In this document: positions 43,763-52,832 of the stretch, piece after piece | Numbering within the stretch: position 1 is the stretch's first letter | Layout of the letters: each line of letters opens with the position of its first letter | Assembly (NCBI RefSeq): GCF_014200605.1 | Contig: NZ_JACHCE010000007.1 | Span: forward strand, 239,476-303,475 | Length of the DNA: 64,000 nucleotides | Direction of reading: 5' to 3' | Origin: Pedobacter cryoconitis | GTDB lineage: Bacteria > Bacteroidota > Bacteroidia > Sphingobacteriales > Sphingobacteriaceae | The notes under the pieces: generated by a model | The model's input: the letters and a program-made list of their open reading frames with translations, nothing else | Told to the model about the DNA's origin: nothing | The model's database searches: none | Position numbers and translations under genes: made by a program

Positions 43763-44341
43763 TTATTTTGGCATTAATACAGTATTCACCACGTGAATTA
43801 CTCCATTTTTCTGATAAACATCAGCAATAGTTACAGTACTTAATCCACCTTTTTCATCTTTCAGGACTAGTTTTTTACCTTCCATCCAGGCCCAAAGTTT
43901 TCCACCTTCAACTGTAGTCAATTCTGCTTTACCTTTTCCTTTTTTGATTGCAGCTGCAATAGCTTTGCTGTCCATTTTACCTGCTACCACATGGTAAGTA
44001 AGAATTTTAGTTAATGCTGCTTTATTTTCAGGTTTAACTAAACTAGCTACTGTACCTTTTGGCAATTTATCAAAAGCTTCATTAGTTGGTGCGAATACAG
44101 TAAATGGTCCTGCACCTTTTAAAGTTTCTACTAAACCTGCTGCTTTAACAGCTGCTACCAAAGTAGTGTGATCTTTAGAATTTACAGCATTGTCAATAAT
44201 ATCTTTTGTAGGATACATTGCAGCACCGCCAACCATTTTAGTTTCACCAGACATCGACATTTTTGATTGTGCCTGAACTTGTGTTTGTGAAGCAAATGCG
44301 ATAGCTACTAAAGCAAATGCAGATATAAATGTTTTTTTCAT
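43763..44341 (-). CDS. Secreted fasciclin-domain (FAS1) protein
   Basis: A 192-residue exported protein with a signal peptide ending at TQVQAQ and one FAS1 domain. The H1-type motif TVFAPTNEAFDKLP, the middle YHVV and the end NGVIHVVNTVLMP are all typical. Such domains mediate adhesion or matrix binding. Start set at the ATG at 44341; an upstream GTG would only lengthen the signal peptide. It stands alone with its own terminator. Confidence 0.9.
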   Translation of the reverse strand: MKKTFISAFALVAIAFASQTQVQAQSKMSMSGETKMVGGAAMYPTKDIIDNAVNSKDHTTLVAAVKAAGLVETLKGAGPFTVFAPTNEAFDKLPKGTVASLVKPENKAALTKILTYHVVAGKMDSKAIAAAIKKGKGKAELTTVEGGKLWAWMEGKKLVLKDEKGGLSTVTIADVYQKNGVIHVVNTVLMPK

Positions 44342-44576
44342 TTTGGTTTTGATATTTAACACCACTTACGACAGTTCTTATGTGATTGGTTTTTAAAACC
44401 TGCAAGAATAAATGCAACTGACTGATTATTAATGTAATTATTTCATTTAACGGTATAATGCATCTCGTTTTGAAACAAAAATTAACTCAAAGAATTTCAT
44501 CATAAATTATTGATTTGTTAATATACCGGCTCTTCTCTGATAGAAAATTATAATAACTTGCAATAGCCATCTGTTA

Positions 44577-44611
44577 TTATCTGATAAAAAAGGTCTTATC
44601 TGATAAAAAAG
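44577..44611 (+). repeat. Perfect 16-bp direct repeat upstream of the DUF4303 gene
   Basis: TTATCTGATAAAAAAG occurs at 44577-44592 and 44596-44611, a 19-base period. A weaker TAAATAAAAAAGAT follows near 44624. The 358-base gap 44366-44723 holds no other feature that could be recognised. Confidence 0.6.
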
Positions 44612-44723
44612 AGATGATTATTGCTAAATAAAAAAGATGTCGCCTGTAAAATAAATCAGCGGCGTTACTGTTAAATAAATAAGATAAGTCCCTATTAAAT
44701 ATTATATCAAAAAAATTATCATT

Positions 44724-45260
44724 ATGCAAAAAATAGATTTTGAATCCATAGAAAACGAACTGCTGGAATTTGCAAAAACTGAGGTTATTAAATTCGTTGA
44801 AGCACATCCCGGCGAAGTATTTTATGCTTTCGCTTTTGACTGTAACGCAGAATATGCTGAAGTAAATTTATGCTTTAACACCGAAGAAGCTTTCACAAAG
44901 ACCTTAACAGAATGTCAAAGCGGAAAGTATAAAGATTCTTACCAGACTGAAGAACAAATTTATGATTTACGGTATAATACAGGTGACTGGGACTACCAGT
45001 GTTTTTCAACCAAATATGTACTTTCAGAAGATGAATTATTTGGTGATGAAGACCAGGATAACGAGAAAGAGAATGAAGATGATGAGTCAAATAATGAGCT
45101 TTCAGATACCCTATTGCTCCTTTTTTCGAAAACATTGCTTGAATTTATAAAAACAGAGGAGTTCAAAAAAATCCCTAAAACAACTGGGTTTAAAGTGTTC
45201 TGTGTAGACCATAACGAAGATCTGGAAGAAGCAGAATTGAGGTTGAGTAATTTACTATAA
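44724..45260 (+). CDS. DUF4303-like acidic protein
   Basis: A 178-residue, strongly acidic cytoplasmic protein. The segment FYAFAFDCNAEYAEVNLCFNTEEAF followed by TGDWDYQ resembles DUF4303, a family met among polymorphic-toxin immunity proteins. A low-complexity acidic run (EDQDNEKENEDDESNN) lies at about 111-127. No toxin gene is next to it here. The call rests on pattern memory and is only moderately sure. Confidence 0.5.
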   Translation: MQKIDFESIENELLEFAKTEVIKFVEAHPGEVFYAFAFDCNAEYAEVNLCFNTEEAFTKTLTECQSGKYKDSYQTEEQIYDLRYNTGDWDYQCFSTKYVLSEDELFGDEDQDNEKENEDDESNNELSDTLLLLFSKTLLEFIKTEEFKKIPKTTGFKVFCVDHNEDLEEAELRLSNLL

Positions 45261-45266
45261 ATAAAG

Positions 45267-45298
45267 TATACTAAATTAGTAGTGTTTATTTATCTTTG
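45267..45298 (+). promoter_or_regulatory. Palindromic operator and promoter of the TlpA-like gene
   Basis: TATACTAAATTAGTAGT at 45267-45283 contains the near-perfect palindrome TACTAA-A-TTAGTA. It is followed by TATCTTTG (TAnnTTTG) at 45291-45298. The same 17 bases recur at 46541-46557 before the SAM riboswitch. The palindrome covers the -33 region, so a repressor is likely. Confidence 0.65.
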
Positions 45299-45328
45299 TA
45301 ATACAATCTTTTTTAAACCTACTAATTT

Positions 45329-46459
45329 ATGAAACGTAAATCTATACTACTTGTGGGAGCCCTGCTCCCATTCGCCGTTATGGCGCAGCAGCCATTTAAC
45401 TTAAAAGGAGAAGTCAAGAGCTTACTTCCGGGAGATAAAGTCTATTTAAGTTACAATGCAGATGGAAAAAGTATTCTCGATTCAGCTATAGCTGAGCAAG
45501 GGATATTTGCTTTTAAAGGGAAAATTAAGGACCCGGCAAGAAGTACCTTATATAAAAAATCCAATGTTAAAGGAGTCAAAAATGATGTGTTATCATTTTA
45601 TATTGAGCCCGCTAATATCAGCATAACTTCGGCCGACTCCCTGAAACACGCAACCGTGAGTGGCTCTCTGGTCAACAAGGATAATGATCAGCTTAAAACC
45701 TTATCAAAACCTGTACAGGATCAGCTTGCTGTACTTAATACTGAATATAATCAGCTTACAGCAGAACAGAAAAATGATAAAGCTTTTCTGGATGGCTTTT
45801 ACAAACGTTATGATACTGTTTCAGAAGGTCTGACTCCGGTCTATCTTGATTTTGCCCGTAAAAACCCTAACTCTTATATCAGTCTGGTGGTGTTATCACA
45901 ACTGGCTGCAAATGAAAAAGCACAAACAGAGGCAGAACAGCTTTACAGCAGTCTTTCTCCAAAAGTCCGTGAAACCAGTACAGGAAAAAGTATTGCGGGT
46001 TTCTTTGAAGCAGCAAAAAAGACAAAAGTCGGTTTGCAGGCTATAGATTTCACCCAAAATGATGTCAATGATAAACCTGTAAAACTATCAGATTTCAAAG
46101 GGAAATATGTTCTGGTTGATTTCTGGGCATCATGGTGCGGACCTTGCAGAAAAGAGAACCCAAATGTAGTTGTTGCTTATAATAAGTACAAAAATAAAGG
46201 ATTTACAGTATTAGGCGTTTCTTTAGATCAGCCGGGTAAAAAAGAGGCCTGGTTAAAAGCAATTGCAGATGATCAGTTAACCTGGACACAGGTATCAGAT
46301 TTGAAATTCTGGGATAATGCTGTAGCTAAATTATATGGGGTAAGATCTATACCTGCAAATTTCCTGATTGACCCTTCCGGAAAGATTATCGCTAAAGGTT
46401 TAAGAGAAGAAGATCTTCAAAATAAACTGGCAGAAATCTTTAATGCACAATCTAAATAG
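45329..46459 (+). CDS. TlpA-like thioredoxin family protein with DUF4369 N-terminus
   Basis: A 376-residue exported protein. The signal peptide ends near FAVMAQ, residues about 20-120 form a DUF4369 domain, a helical linker follows, and residues about 235-372 are a TlpA/ResA-type thioredoxin with active site WCGPC and the cis-Pro in SIPANF. Such proteins reduce disulfides in the periplasm or on the cell surface. It shares its promoter palindrome with the riboswitch-controlled SusC/SusD operon 700 bases downstream, so both probably respond to sulfur supply. Confidence 0.88.
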   Translation: MKRKSILLVGALLPFAVMAQQPFNLKGEVKSLLPGDKVYLSYNADGKSILDSAIAEQGIFAFKGKIKDPARSTLYKKSNVKGVKNDVLSFYIEPANISITSADSLKHATVSGSLVNKDNDQLKTLSKPVQDQLAVLNTEYNQLTAEQKNDKAFLDGFYKRYDTVSEGLTPVYLDFARKNPNSYISLVVLSQLAANEKAQTEAEQLYSSLSPKVRETSTGKSIAGFFEAAKKTKVGLQAIDFTQNDVNDKPVKLSDFKGKYVLVDFWASWCGPCRKENPNVVVAYNKYKNKGFTVLGVSLDQPGKKEAWLKAIADDQLTWTQVSDLKFWDNAVAKLYGVRSIPANFLIDPSGKIIAKGLREEDLQNKLAEIFNAQSK

Positions 46460-46540
46460 GTTCTATTCTTCTCTCTGTTTATCCAAAAATATGCGTCAAG
46501 ATTATTAATAACGCGGTTTTATTGCAGAGAGAAAATAAAC

Positions 46541-46581
46541 TATACTAAATTAGTAGTTTTTATTATTAATTGTTACTTTTG
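46541..46581 (+). promoter_or_regulatory. Palindromic operator and promoter of the SAM-riboswitch operon
   Basis: TATACTAAATTAGTAGT at 46541-46557 repeats the operator seen at 45267, followed 17 bases later by TACTTTTG (46574-46581), which fits TAnnTTTG. Transcription should start near 46587, shortly before the riboswitch. Confidence 0.65.
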
Positions 46582-46611
46582 CCTCATCAACTAGTTCTTA
46601 TTATTATAATT

Positions 46612-46707
46612 CTTATCAAGAAAGACGGAGGGAAAGGCCCATCGATGTCTTAGCAACCTGTTCTTTACAAGGTGCTAATTCCTTATTACATGAGTAATAA
46701 AGATAAG
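46612..46707 (+). ncRNA. SAM-I (S-box) riboswitch
   Basis: The aptamer core is well conserved: CTTATC (46612) pairs with GATAAG (46702-46707) as P1; the GGAGGGA, GGCCC and TTAGCAACC blocks and GGTGCTAATTCC are at their expected places; AAGAC/GTCTT make P2, ACCT/AGGT make P3, and TTATTAC-atga-GTAATAA makes P4. It should bind S-adenosylmethionine and switch off the SusC/SusD operon when methionine supply is good. The expression platform is not clear; the start codon lies 440 bases further on. Confidence 0.93.
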
Positions 46708-47147
46708 TTTGAATGCTCTCAGTTCAATGAAGAATTCATTCCTCCCCGATTTCATCTCTAAAGCTAAATGGCTTTATCAGAAGTAAGAATAACAATTAAC
46801 GAAATAAAATTAACAAATCTATACTTATAGAAAGGAGTACTATGCAATAAACCGGAGTCTAAAAATTTCAAAAACAAACCGTAAAAAAAATAAGGAGCGG
46901 TTAGAGCCCGCTCCCTATTCATATTGCGGTTATGGAACACCAACGCGAATTAATGTTTTTAAACCAACAAACAAATATATGAAAATTACTTTTACCTACC
47001 CCGTACCGTCTGATATCCTTAATTGCATATCAATTCATCGCTGTTAGAGAGATAACAAGCAATCCACATCCTTCAAGATTTTATTAACGGGTTATTTAGA
47101 TTTCTAAACTGACCTGGATAACTATAGCCCAAATTTTCAAATAAACG
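46708..47147 (+). other. Long leader between riboswitch and susC-like gene
   Basis: About 440 bases without a normal gene. It contains small ORFs at 46727-46786 (19 codons plus stop) and 46979-47047 (22 codons plus stop, ending near two Cys), and a hairpin GGAGCGG / CCGCTCC at about 46893. No terminator with a T tract and no certain ribosome binding site for the small ORFs were seen. It may hold the expression platform. Confidence 0.4.
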
Positions 47148-50100
47148 ATGAAAAAGACTTTACTCAAATTCTTTATATTCTTGTTTGTGCTTACAATTTC
47201 AACTATTGCCGAAGCACAGCAGGAAAAAACAATTACCGGAACAATCACCTCTAATGAGGATGGCCTGCCCCTGCCCGGGGTGAGTGTCAAATTGAAAAAC
47301 ACGAATACAGGTGCCGTAACAGGCGCAAATGGTAAGTTCTCCTTCACCATTAAAAACTCAGGACCAGAAGATGTTCTGGTGATTACTTTCATTGGATTTA
47401 AGCATTACGAGCATAAACTCAATGGAAAAACAAAAGTAGATGTCGCCCTTACTCCTGACAATAATGATTTAAATGAAGTAGTCGTTTCTGCCGGAGGGAT
47501 ACTTCGTAAACCAAAAGAACAAGGTTATACTGCCACCAGGATAACCTCAGATGAGCTCACTAAAGGTAAGGCTCCAACAGTAGCAGGTGGTCTGGTAGGT
47601 AAAATTGCCGGTTTACAGGCTAATGCTATTTCCAGTGGGGTGAATCCGAATTACAGATTAGTATTAAGAGGTAACCGCTCCTTAACAGGAGATAACACTG
47701 CATTGGTTGTAGTAGATAACGTAGTGGTACCAAGTTCTATACTAGACAATTTAAATCCAGAAGATATAGAAGAAATATCTGTGTTAAATGGTTCGGCCGG
47801 AGCTACATTATATGGTTCAGAAGCTTCAAACGGGGTTTTACTGGTCACGACCAAAAAAGGTAAAGATGGAAAACCAACTATCCGTTTTTCAAATACGACA
47901 ACTTTAGAAAAGATCAGTTTCTTCCCTAAATTGCAAACCCGGTTCGGTGCCGGATCTACAGCCGACTCACAGATTTTCAGTCCTACAGAAAATCAGCAGT
48001 TCGGACCTGCATTTGATGGCAGTTTAAGGCCGCTTGGGTTTCCATTAGCTAATGGAGAGCAGCAGCAAATACTTTATTCACCAAGATCAGACAGAAATGA
48101 TTTCTGGGATACAGGTATAAGCAACCAATCTGATTTCTCAGTTTCATCAGGTGACGACAAATCGACAACCTATGTTGCAGGACAATACCTGAATGGTAAA
48201 GGAACAACACCTGGTGATAAATATACCAGGGCTTCTGTCAGGTTTACCGGAACAAGGAAGATCCTCCCATCGCTAAACGTAGATTATTCTGCCAATTATA
48301 TTGAAAACAATTACGATATCACCAGTACTACTGCCGGGGTATATGCAGATTTGATCAATGTACCTGCAAACATTCCCATATTAGATTATAAAGACTGGAA
48401 AGATGGTAAATATTCAAGCCTGGATGGTTTTTACAGTCCATTTTTCGGTAGTCCTTACTGGGATGCAGCAAACAACCGCTTAAAATCGAAGAACTCTTAT
48501 CTTACAGGAAAACTGGAAGTAAAGTGGACTCCGCTCCAATGGTTGAATTTCACTTTCAGATCTGGTCTGTCTAACCGTTACTATACACAAAAAACAAGTG
48601 TAGCAGCAGCTATATATTCTGATTATTCTCAAACTTTAGGCAAAACGAATTCTGCCGGAAGCGTAGCCGATTTAGCCAATCAGACAGCAAGATTTAGTAA
48701 TGACTTCCTGGTGAACATTAAAAAAGACATCAAAGACTTTTCACTGAATTTGATTCTGGGTGCTTCATCTGTGAACAAGACTGCTAAAAATGTAGGTGTC
48801 AGTGCTAACGGCTTAATTATTCCAGGTTTATACAATGTCGGCAACCGTTCTGGGGTAGCTGATGCCACAGAAAGTAATGCTAAAAGTAAGCTTTATGGAC
48901 TCTGGGCCGATGCTACACTGGGTTATAAAGACTATTTATACCTTCACCTGAGCGGTAGAAATGACTGGACATCACTGCTAAGTCCAGAAAACAGATCGTT
49001 TTTCTATCCTGCAGCCGATTTATCATTTGTTGTTACTGATGCTTTTCCGGCTTTAAAAGAAAACAAGGTTATCAATTATCTTAAAGTCCGGGGAGCTGTT
49101 TCTAAAACAGGTTTGATCAACATTGATCCTTATAGTCTCGATCCGGTATTTAATTCAGTAACCGGTTATAATAGTGGTACATTTTTCACGCAGGACGGAA
49201 CTTTAGCTTCAAAAGACCTGAAACCTGAAAAAACCAGCGGGTATGAATTAGGAACTGATTTCAGACTTTTAGATAACCGCGTTGAAGCCAGTCTGACCTA
49301 TTATTATACCAGTACAAAAGGTCAGGCAATTTATGCGGGGATTCCGGTTTCTACAGGTTTTTCGAGTTATCTGATCAATACCGGAGAAGTAACTAACAAA
49401 GGGCTTGAAACCTCATTACACATTACTCCTGTTAAAACTGTCGATTGGAAATTAGTAGTTGGTGGTAATTTTACGGCTAATAAAAACCTGCTGAAATCCC
49501 TGCACCCTACTTTAAAGACAATAAGTATTAATGGAAGTAACGTAATCTATGCCGTTGAAGGTCAGCAGATCAATTCAATTATAGTGACCGATTATTTACG
49601 TGACGATCAGGGACGTGTAATTGTTGATGCGAATACTGGATATCCTTCTAAAGCACCTCAGTCACAGAATTTAGGTAACACTTCTCCAAAATACCGTCTG
49701 GGTCTGGACATGCAGGTAAGCTGGAAATCATTCACTTTATCAACCCTTTTTGAATACAGGGGTGGTTTTAAAGTAGCTTCTATATCACAGGGTAATAACT
49801 TCGATTTTGCAGGTTCATCTGCCCGTAGTGCTTATTATAACAGAGAACGTTTTGTATTTCCAAATTCTTCTTATCTGGATGCAGCAACCGGAAAATATGT
49901 GGCCAACAATAGTGTCACTATTTCGGATGGAGGAACTGGTTTCTGGACCAGTGGCGCACCAAACAGAAGTATATACAGCAATTATGTTTACTCTGGGAAT
50001 TACTGGAAATGGAGAGAACTTTCATTGGCCTATAATTTACCTAAAAGCCTGTTAGCTAATATCAAAGCTGTAAAAGCGGTTACAGTCAGTGTGCAAGGCA

Positions 50101-50246
50101 GAAATCTATTATTATGGGTTCCTAAATCCAATGAATATACCGATCCTGACTATAGTGCAAATGACAACAATGCCGTTGGGGTATCCACGTTAGGCCAGAC
50201 TCCGCCTACAAGATATTTTGGTGCCACCTTATCCGTAACCCTTTAA
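47148..50246 (+). CDS. SusC/RagA-type TonB-dependent receptor
   Basis: A 1032-residue outer-membrane importer. After the signal peptide (ending IAEAQ) come a carboxypeptidase-like regulatory domain (about 27-105, GTITSNEDGLPLPGVSVKLK), the plug domain (about 125-230, with the SusC-type LVVVDNVVVPSSILDNLNPEDIE) and a 22-strand barrel ending in ATLSVTL. With the SusD partner it takes up a ligand using TonB energy. No sigma/anti-sigma pair or FecR domain is nearby; control is instead by the SAM riboswitch and a promoter palindrome. A sulfur-containing compound or peptide is the likely cargo (inference). Confidence 0.94.
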   Translation: MKKTLLKFFIFLFVLTISTIAEAQQEKTITGTITSNEDGLPLPGVSVKLKNTNTGAVTGANGKFSFTIKNSGPEDVLVITFIGFKHYEHKLNGKTKVDVALTPDNNDLNEVVVSAGGILRKPKEQGYTATRITSDELTKGKAPTVAGGLVGKIAGLQANAISSGVNPNYRLVLRGNRSLTGDNTALVVVDNVVVPSSILDNLNPEDIEEISVLNGSAGATLYGSEASNGVLLVTTKKGKDGKPTIRFSNTTTLEKISFFPKLQTRFGAGSTADSQIFSPTENQQFGPAFDGSLRPLGFPLANGEQQQILYSPRSDRNDFWDTGISNQSDFSVSSGDDKSTTYVAGQYLNGKGTTPGDKYTRASVRFTGTRKILPSLNVDYSANYIENNYDITSTTAGVYADLINVPANIPILDYKDWKDGKYSSLDGFYSPFFGSPYWDAANNRLKSKNSYLTGKLEVKWTPLQWLNFTFRSGLSNRYYTQKTSVAAAIYSDYSQTLGKTNSAGSVADLANQTARFSNDFLVNIKKDIKDFSLNLILGASSVNKTAKNVGVSANGLIIPGLYNVGNRSGVADATESNAKSKLYGLWADATLGYKDYLYLHLSGRNDWTSLLSPENRSFFYPAADLSFVVTDAFPALKENKVINYLKVRGAVSKTGLINIDPYSLDPVFNSVTGYNSGTFFTQDGTLASKDLKPEKTSGYELGTDFRLLDNRVEASLTYYYTSTKGQAIYAGIPVSTGFSSYLINTGEVTNKGLETSLHITPVKTVDWKLVVGGNFTANKNLLKSLHPTLKTISINGSNVIYAVEGQQINSIIVTDYLRDDQGRVIVDANTGYPSKAPQSQNLGNTSPKYRLGLDMQVSWKSFTLSTLFEYRGGFKVASISQGNNFDFAGSSARSAYYNRERFVFPNSSYLDAATGKYVANNSVTISDGGTGFWTSGAPNRSIYSNYVYSGNYWKWRELSLAYNLPKSLLANIKAVKAVTVSVQGRNLLLWVPKSNEYTDPDYSANDNNAVGVSTLGQTPPTRYFGATLSVTL

Positions 50247-50261
50247 CTACAACATCAGCTC

Positions 50262-51854
50262 ATGAAAAAATACTTCAATATATTCACCATAGTGGCCTTA
50301 TTTAGTACGCTAACGGCCTGCAAAAAAGACCTGAATATTAACGATAACCCAAATAGTGCGACAGGCAGTAATATGAAGCCTATCCTGGTATTGCCCAATG
50401 CCCTGACTGCAACAGCTGCAAATGCAGTTAGCTACAATAACTATGGCTCTTTGCTGGTTGGTTATCAATTACCGGGCAGAGGATTAAGCGGATTTAATGA
50501 TATTTATTCTTATAATTTCACTTCCTCTTCCAATACTACGCTCTGGGACAATGTATTTGGCAATCTGAAAGACTATCAATACATCATCAACAATACGCAG
50601 AATGAACCTCAGCTGGTTTTATTAAATGCAGTAGCGCGTATAGGGAAAGTATATAACTATCAAAGACTGGTAGATGCTTATGGCGATGTACCTTATACTG
50701 AAGCTTTAAAAGGTTCTGAAAATGTAGCTCCAAAATTTGATCCTGCTGCTTCAGTTTACCAAAATCTGGTCAAAGAGCTGGATGATGCTATTGCAAAGCT
50801 AAAGGCCAACATCGGCAATACAGGTACAGTTACACCACTTAACGGTGCTTCTGATGTTTTATTTGGCGGAAACCTGACCAAATGGATTCAGTTTGCGAAT
50901 AATATTAAATTGAGAATACTGGTGCGTGCAGCAGGTTCTTCTATTGACAGCTTCGTAAACAGTGCTTATAGTACTTTTTCTACAGAAGGTTTCTTACTGG
51001 AAAATGCAATTGTTAATCCGGGGTATAATGCAGCCTCTAAACAAAATCCTTTCTGGGGGATTTACCATAGCAGTGTAACCGGTTCAGCAAGTTCCGTTGC
51101 TACTTATTATATTCCATCAAAGTATATCTATACATTTTATAACGGCCCTTTACTGACTGATAATAAGAGAGGTACACTGATTTATAAAAACTTCCCTGCT
51201 ACCCCGACAGGGCAACTTGGAGATGAAAAAAACAATCCTAATGCTATCCCTACTTTCTCTGCCTGGTTTACTGGAACAGGTACCGGGCTCAATGCTTCAT
51301 CAGCTCTGGGTGTGCTAAAAGGACGTGCTTATGGTGTCCCTGTTTTTCTTGCTTCCGATATTTATTTTCTATTAGCAGAAGCTGCTTTAAATGGCCATGC
51401 TTTATCGGGCGATGCCAAAACAAATTTTGATAAAGGTATCCTTGCCTCCTATCAGTATCTGGAAACCAATGTAAGTAATGTCATTGAAAGTGGTCAGAAC
51501 CCTGCAGCAGATGCCAAGGCTTATCAGACCGCAAATGCTGGCAATTATTTAGCAAATTATGATTTAGCAACCAGCAAAGAACAACGCCTGGAAGCAATTA
51601 TTACGCAGAAATACATTGCATCCAATACGATAAACAGCTATGAAGCCTGGTCAGATTTCCGCAGAACAGCTTATCCTAAAATACAGACTAACGGAACGGC
51701 TACCACAACTTTTGTTTCTATTTCTTCTTCCTCTCCAAGAGCAGATAAACTACCTGTAAGAGATATTTATCCGCAAACAGAGTATAACCTGAACCCAAAT
51801 ACACCAGTAATCAACAATGCATTTTCGAGTCCGCTTTTCTGGGATCTCAATTAA
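50262..51854 (+). CDS. SusD/RagB-type surface lipoprotein (SusD_2 subgroup)
   Basis: A 530-residue lipoprotein with acceptor Cys at the LTAC-KKD junction. TPR-like helices (YQYIINNTQNEPQLVLLNAVARIGKVYNYQRLVDAYGDVPYTEAL region) mark the SusD fold, and YEAWSDFRRTAYP near the end is the common closing motif. It caps the SusC barrel and captures substrate. It starts 15 bases after the receptor gene. The subgroup differs from glycan-binding SusD and often goes with peptide-like or unknown ligands. Confidence 0.92.
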   Translation: MKKYFNIFTIVALFSTLTACKKDLNINDNPNSATGSNMKPILVLPNALTATAANAVSYNNYGSLLVGYQLPGRGLSGFNDIYSYNFTSSSNTTLWDNVFGNLKDYQYIINNTQNEPQLVLLNAVARIGKVYNYQRLVDAYGDVPYTEALKGSENVAPKFDPAASVYQNLVKELDDAIAKLKANIGNTGTVTPLNGASDVLFGGNLTKWIQFANNIKLRILVRAAGSSIDSFVNSAYSTFSTEGFLLENAIVNPGYNAASKQNPFWGIYHSSVTGSASSVATYYIPSKYIYTFYNGPLLTDNKRGTLIYKNFPATPTGQLGDEKNNPNAIPTFSAWFTGTGTGLNASSALGVLKGRAYGVPVFLASDIYFLLAEAALNGHALSGDAKTNFDKGILASYQYLETNVSNVIESGQNPAADAKAYQTANAGNYLANYDLATSKEQRLEAIITQKYIASNTINSYEAWSDFRRTAYPKIQTNGTATTTFVSISSSSPRADKLPVRDIYPQTEYNLNPNTPVINNAFSSPLFWDLN

Positions 51855-51869
51855 TAAACAAATGATAAT

Positions 51870-52832
51870 ATGAAAAGATATTTAAACAAATACACAGTGC
51901 TGTTATTAATTACATCAGTATTAGCCTCTTCCTGCACCAAAGAAGATGGTATATTTACAGATGGCGGTTCGAGCGGAATCGTAGAATTGCAGTTGCCAGC
52001 CAGAACTACGTCTACAATTTATGCTATTGCAAGCCGTTCCTTTGCTACGCAGGATGAGGTAGATTTCCCTATTGCAATCAATTATACCGGGGTCAATGGT
52101 ACTCCAGCAGATGTAGTGGTCAATGTAGACGTCAACAGTACAGCTGTCACGCAGTATAATGATGCATCAGGCACGGCTTATACTACGCTTCCTGCAAATC
52201 TCTATACAGTGACTTCAACCAATGTAAGTATCCCAAAAGGAACAAAAACCGGTACCTTTCTGATTAAACTGAAAACCAGTTTATTTGATTTCAGTAAATC
52301 ATATGCATTGGGTGTGACGATTAAAAGCTCATCATCTGGTACGGTTAGTGGAAATTACAGTACAGGAATATACCGTGTAATTGCTAAAAATGCTTATGAA
52401 GGTGATTATAAAGTGACCGGTTGGTTCTTTCACCCGACAGCAGGAAGACCGCTAAACCTGGTTAAAAAACTGGCTACCACAGGTAAACTAAGTGTCTCTG
52501 CTCCTCTTGGAGATCTTGGAAGCTCAAATTATTCTTTTGAGTTTACTGTAGATGGTAATGCGTTGACAGGTTATAAAGCAACCGGTGCTACTCCCGGAGG
52601 ATTAAATTCGGGGTTTTTAACCGCAGATCATCCGGAAGCAAGCTCAAGCTGGGCCAATAATCCGGCCAGTGCCGATCAGCCTGGCCAGGGACAATGGAAA
52701 ACAGCGACTTATAATAATACTTATGATGCTGCAAGCGGCACATTTTTCCTTGCCTATGGTTATATAGGTTCGGGTGGTACAGGACAGTCAGGCTGGAGCC
52801 GTCAGGTTTATGAAAAATGGGTAAAACAATAA
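51870..52832 (+). CDS. DUF1735-type surface lipoprotein of the uptake operon
   Basis: A 320-residue lipoprotein (signal VLASSC-TKED). Residues about 35-165 form an Ig-like DUF1735 domain (VDFPIAINYTG ... FDFSKSYALGVTIK), and the rest is a second beta-rich domain with Trp/Gly-rich loops. Such proteins are encoded behind SusC/SusD pairs and probably bind ligand at the surface. The next gene overlaps its end by 16 bases. Confidence 0.8.
   Translation: MKRYLNKYTVLLLITSVLASSCTKEDGIFTDGGSSGIVELQLPARTTSTIYAIASRSFATQDEVDFPIAINYTGVNGTPADVVVNVDVNSTAVTQYNDASGTAYTTLPANLYTVTSTNVSIPKGTKTGTFLIKLKTSLFDFSKSYALGVTIKSSSSGTVSGNYSTGIYRVIAKNAYEGDYKVTGWFFHPTAGRPLNLVKKLATTGKLSVSAPLGDLGSSNYSFEFTVDGNALTGYKATGATPGGLNSGFLTADHPEASSSWANNPASADQPGQGQWKTATYNNTYDAASGTFFLAYGYIGSGGTGQSGWSRQVYEKWVKQ

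Noticed and set aside
44366..44723. Possible CRISPR-like or satellite array in the A+T-rich gap
   Set aside because: Only two perfect 16-bp units at a 19-base period exist, with no spacers; a simple direct repeat.
46469..46533. TTCTCTCTG / CAGAGAGAA inverted repeat after the TlpA-like gene
   Set aside because: The 47-base loop and missing T tract make it a weak terminator; not listed as a feature.
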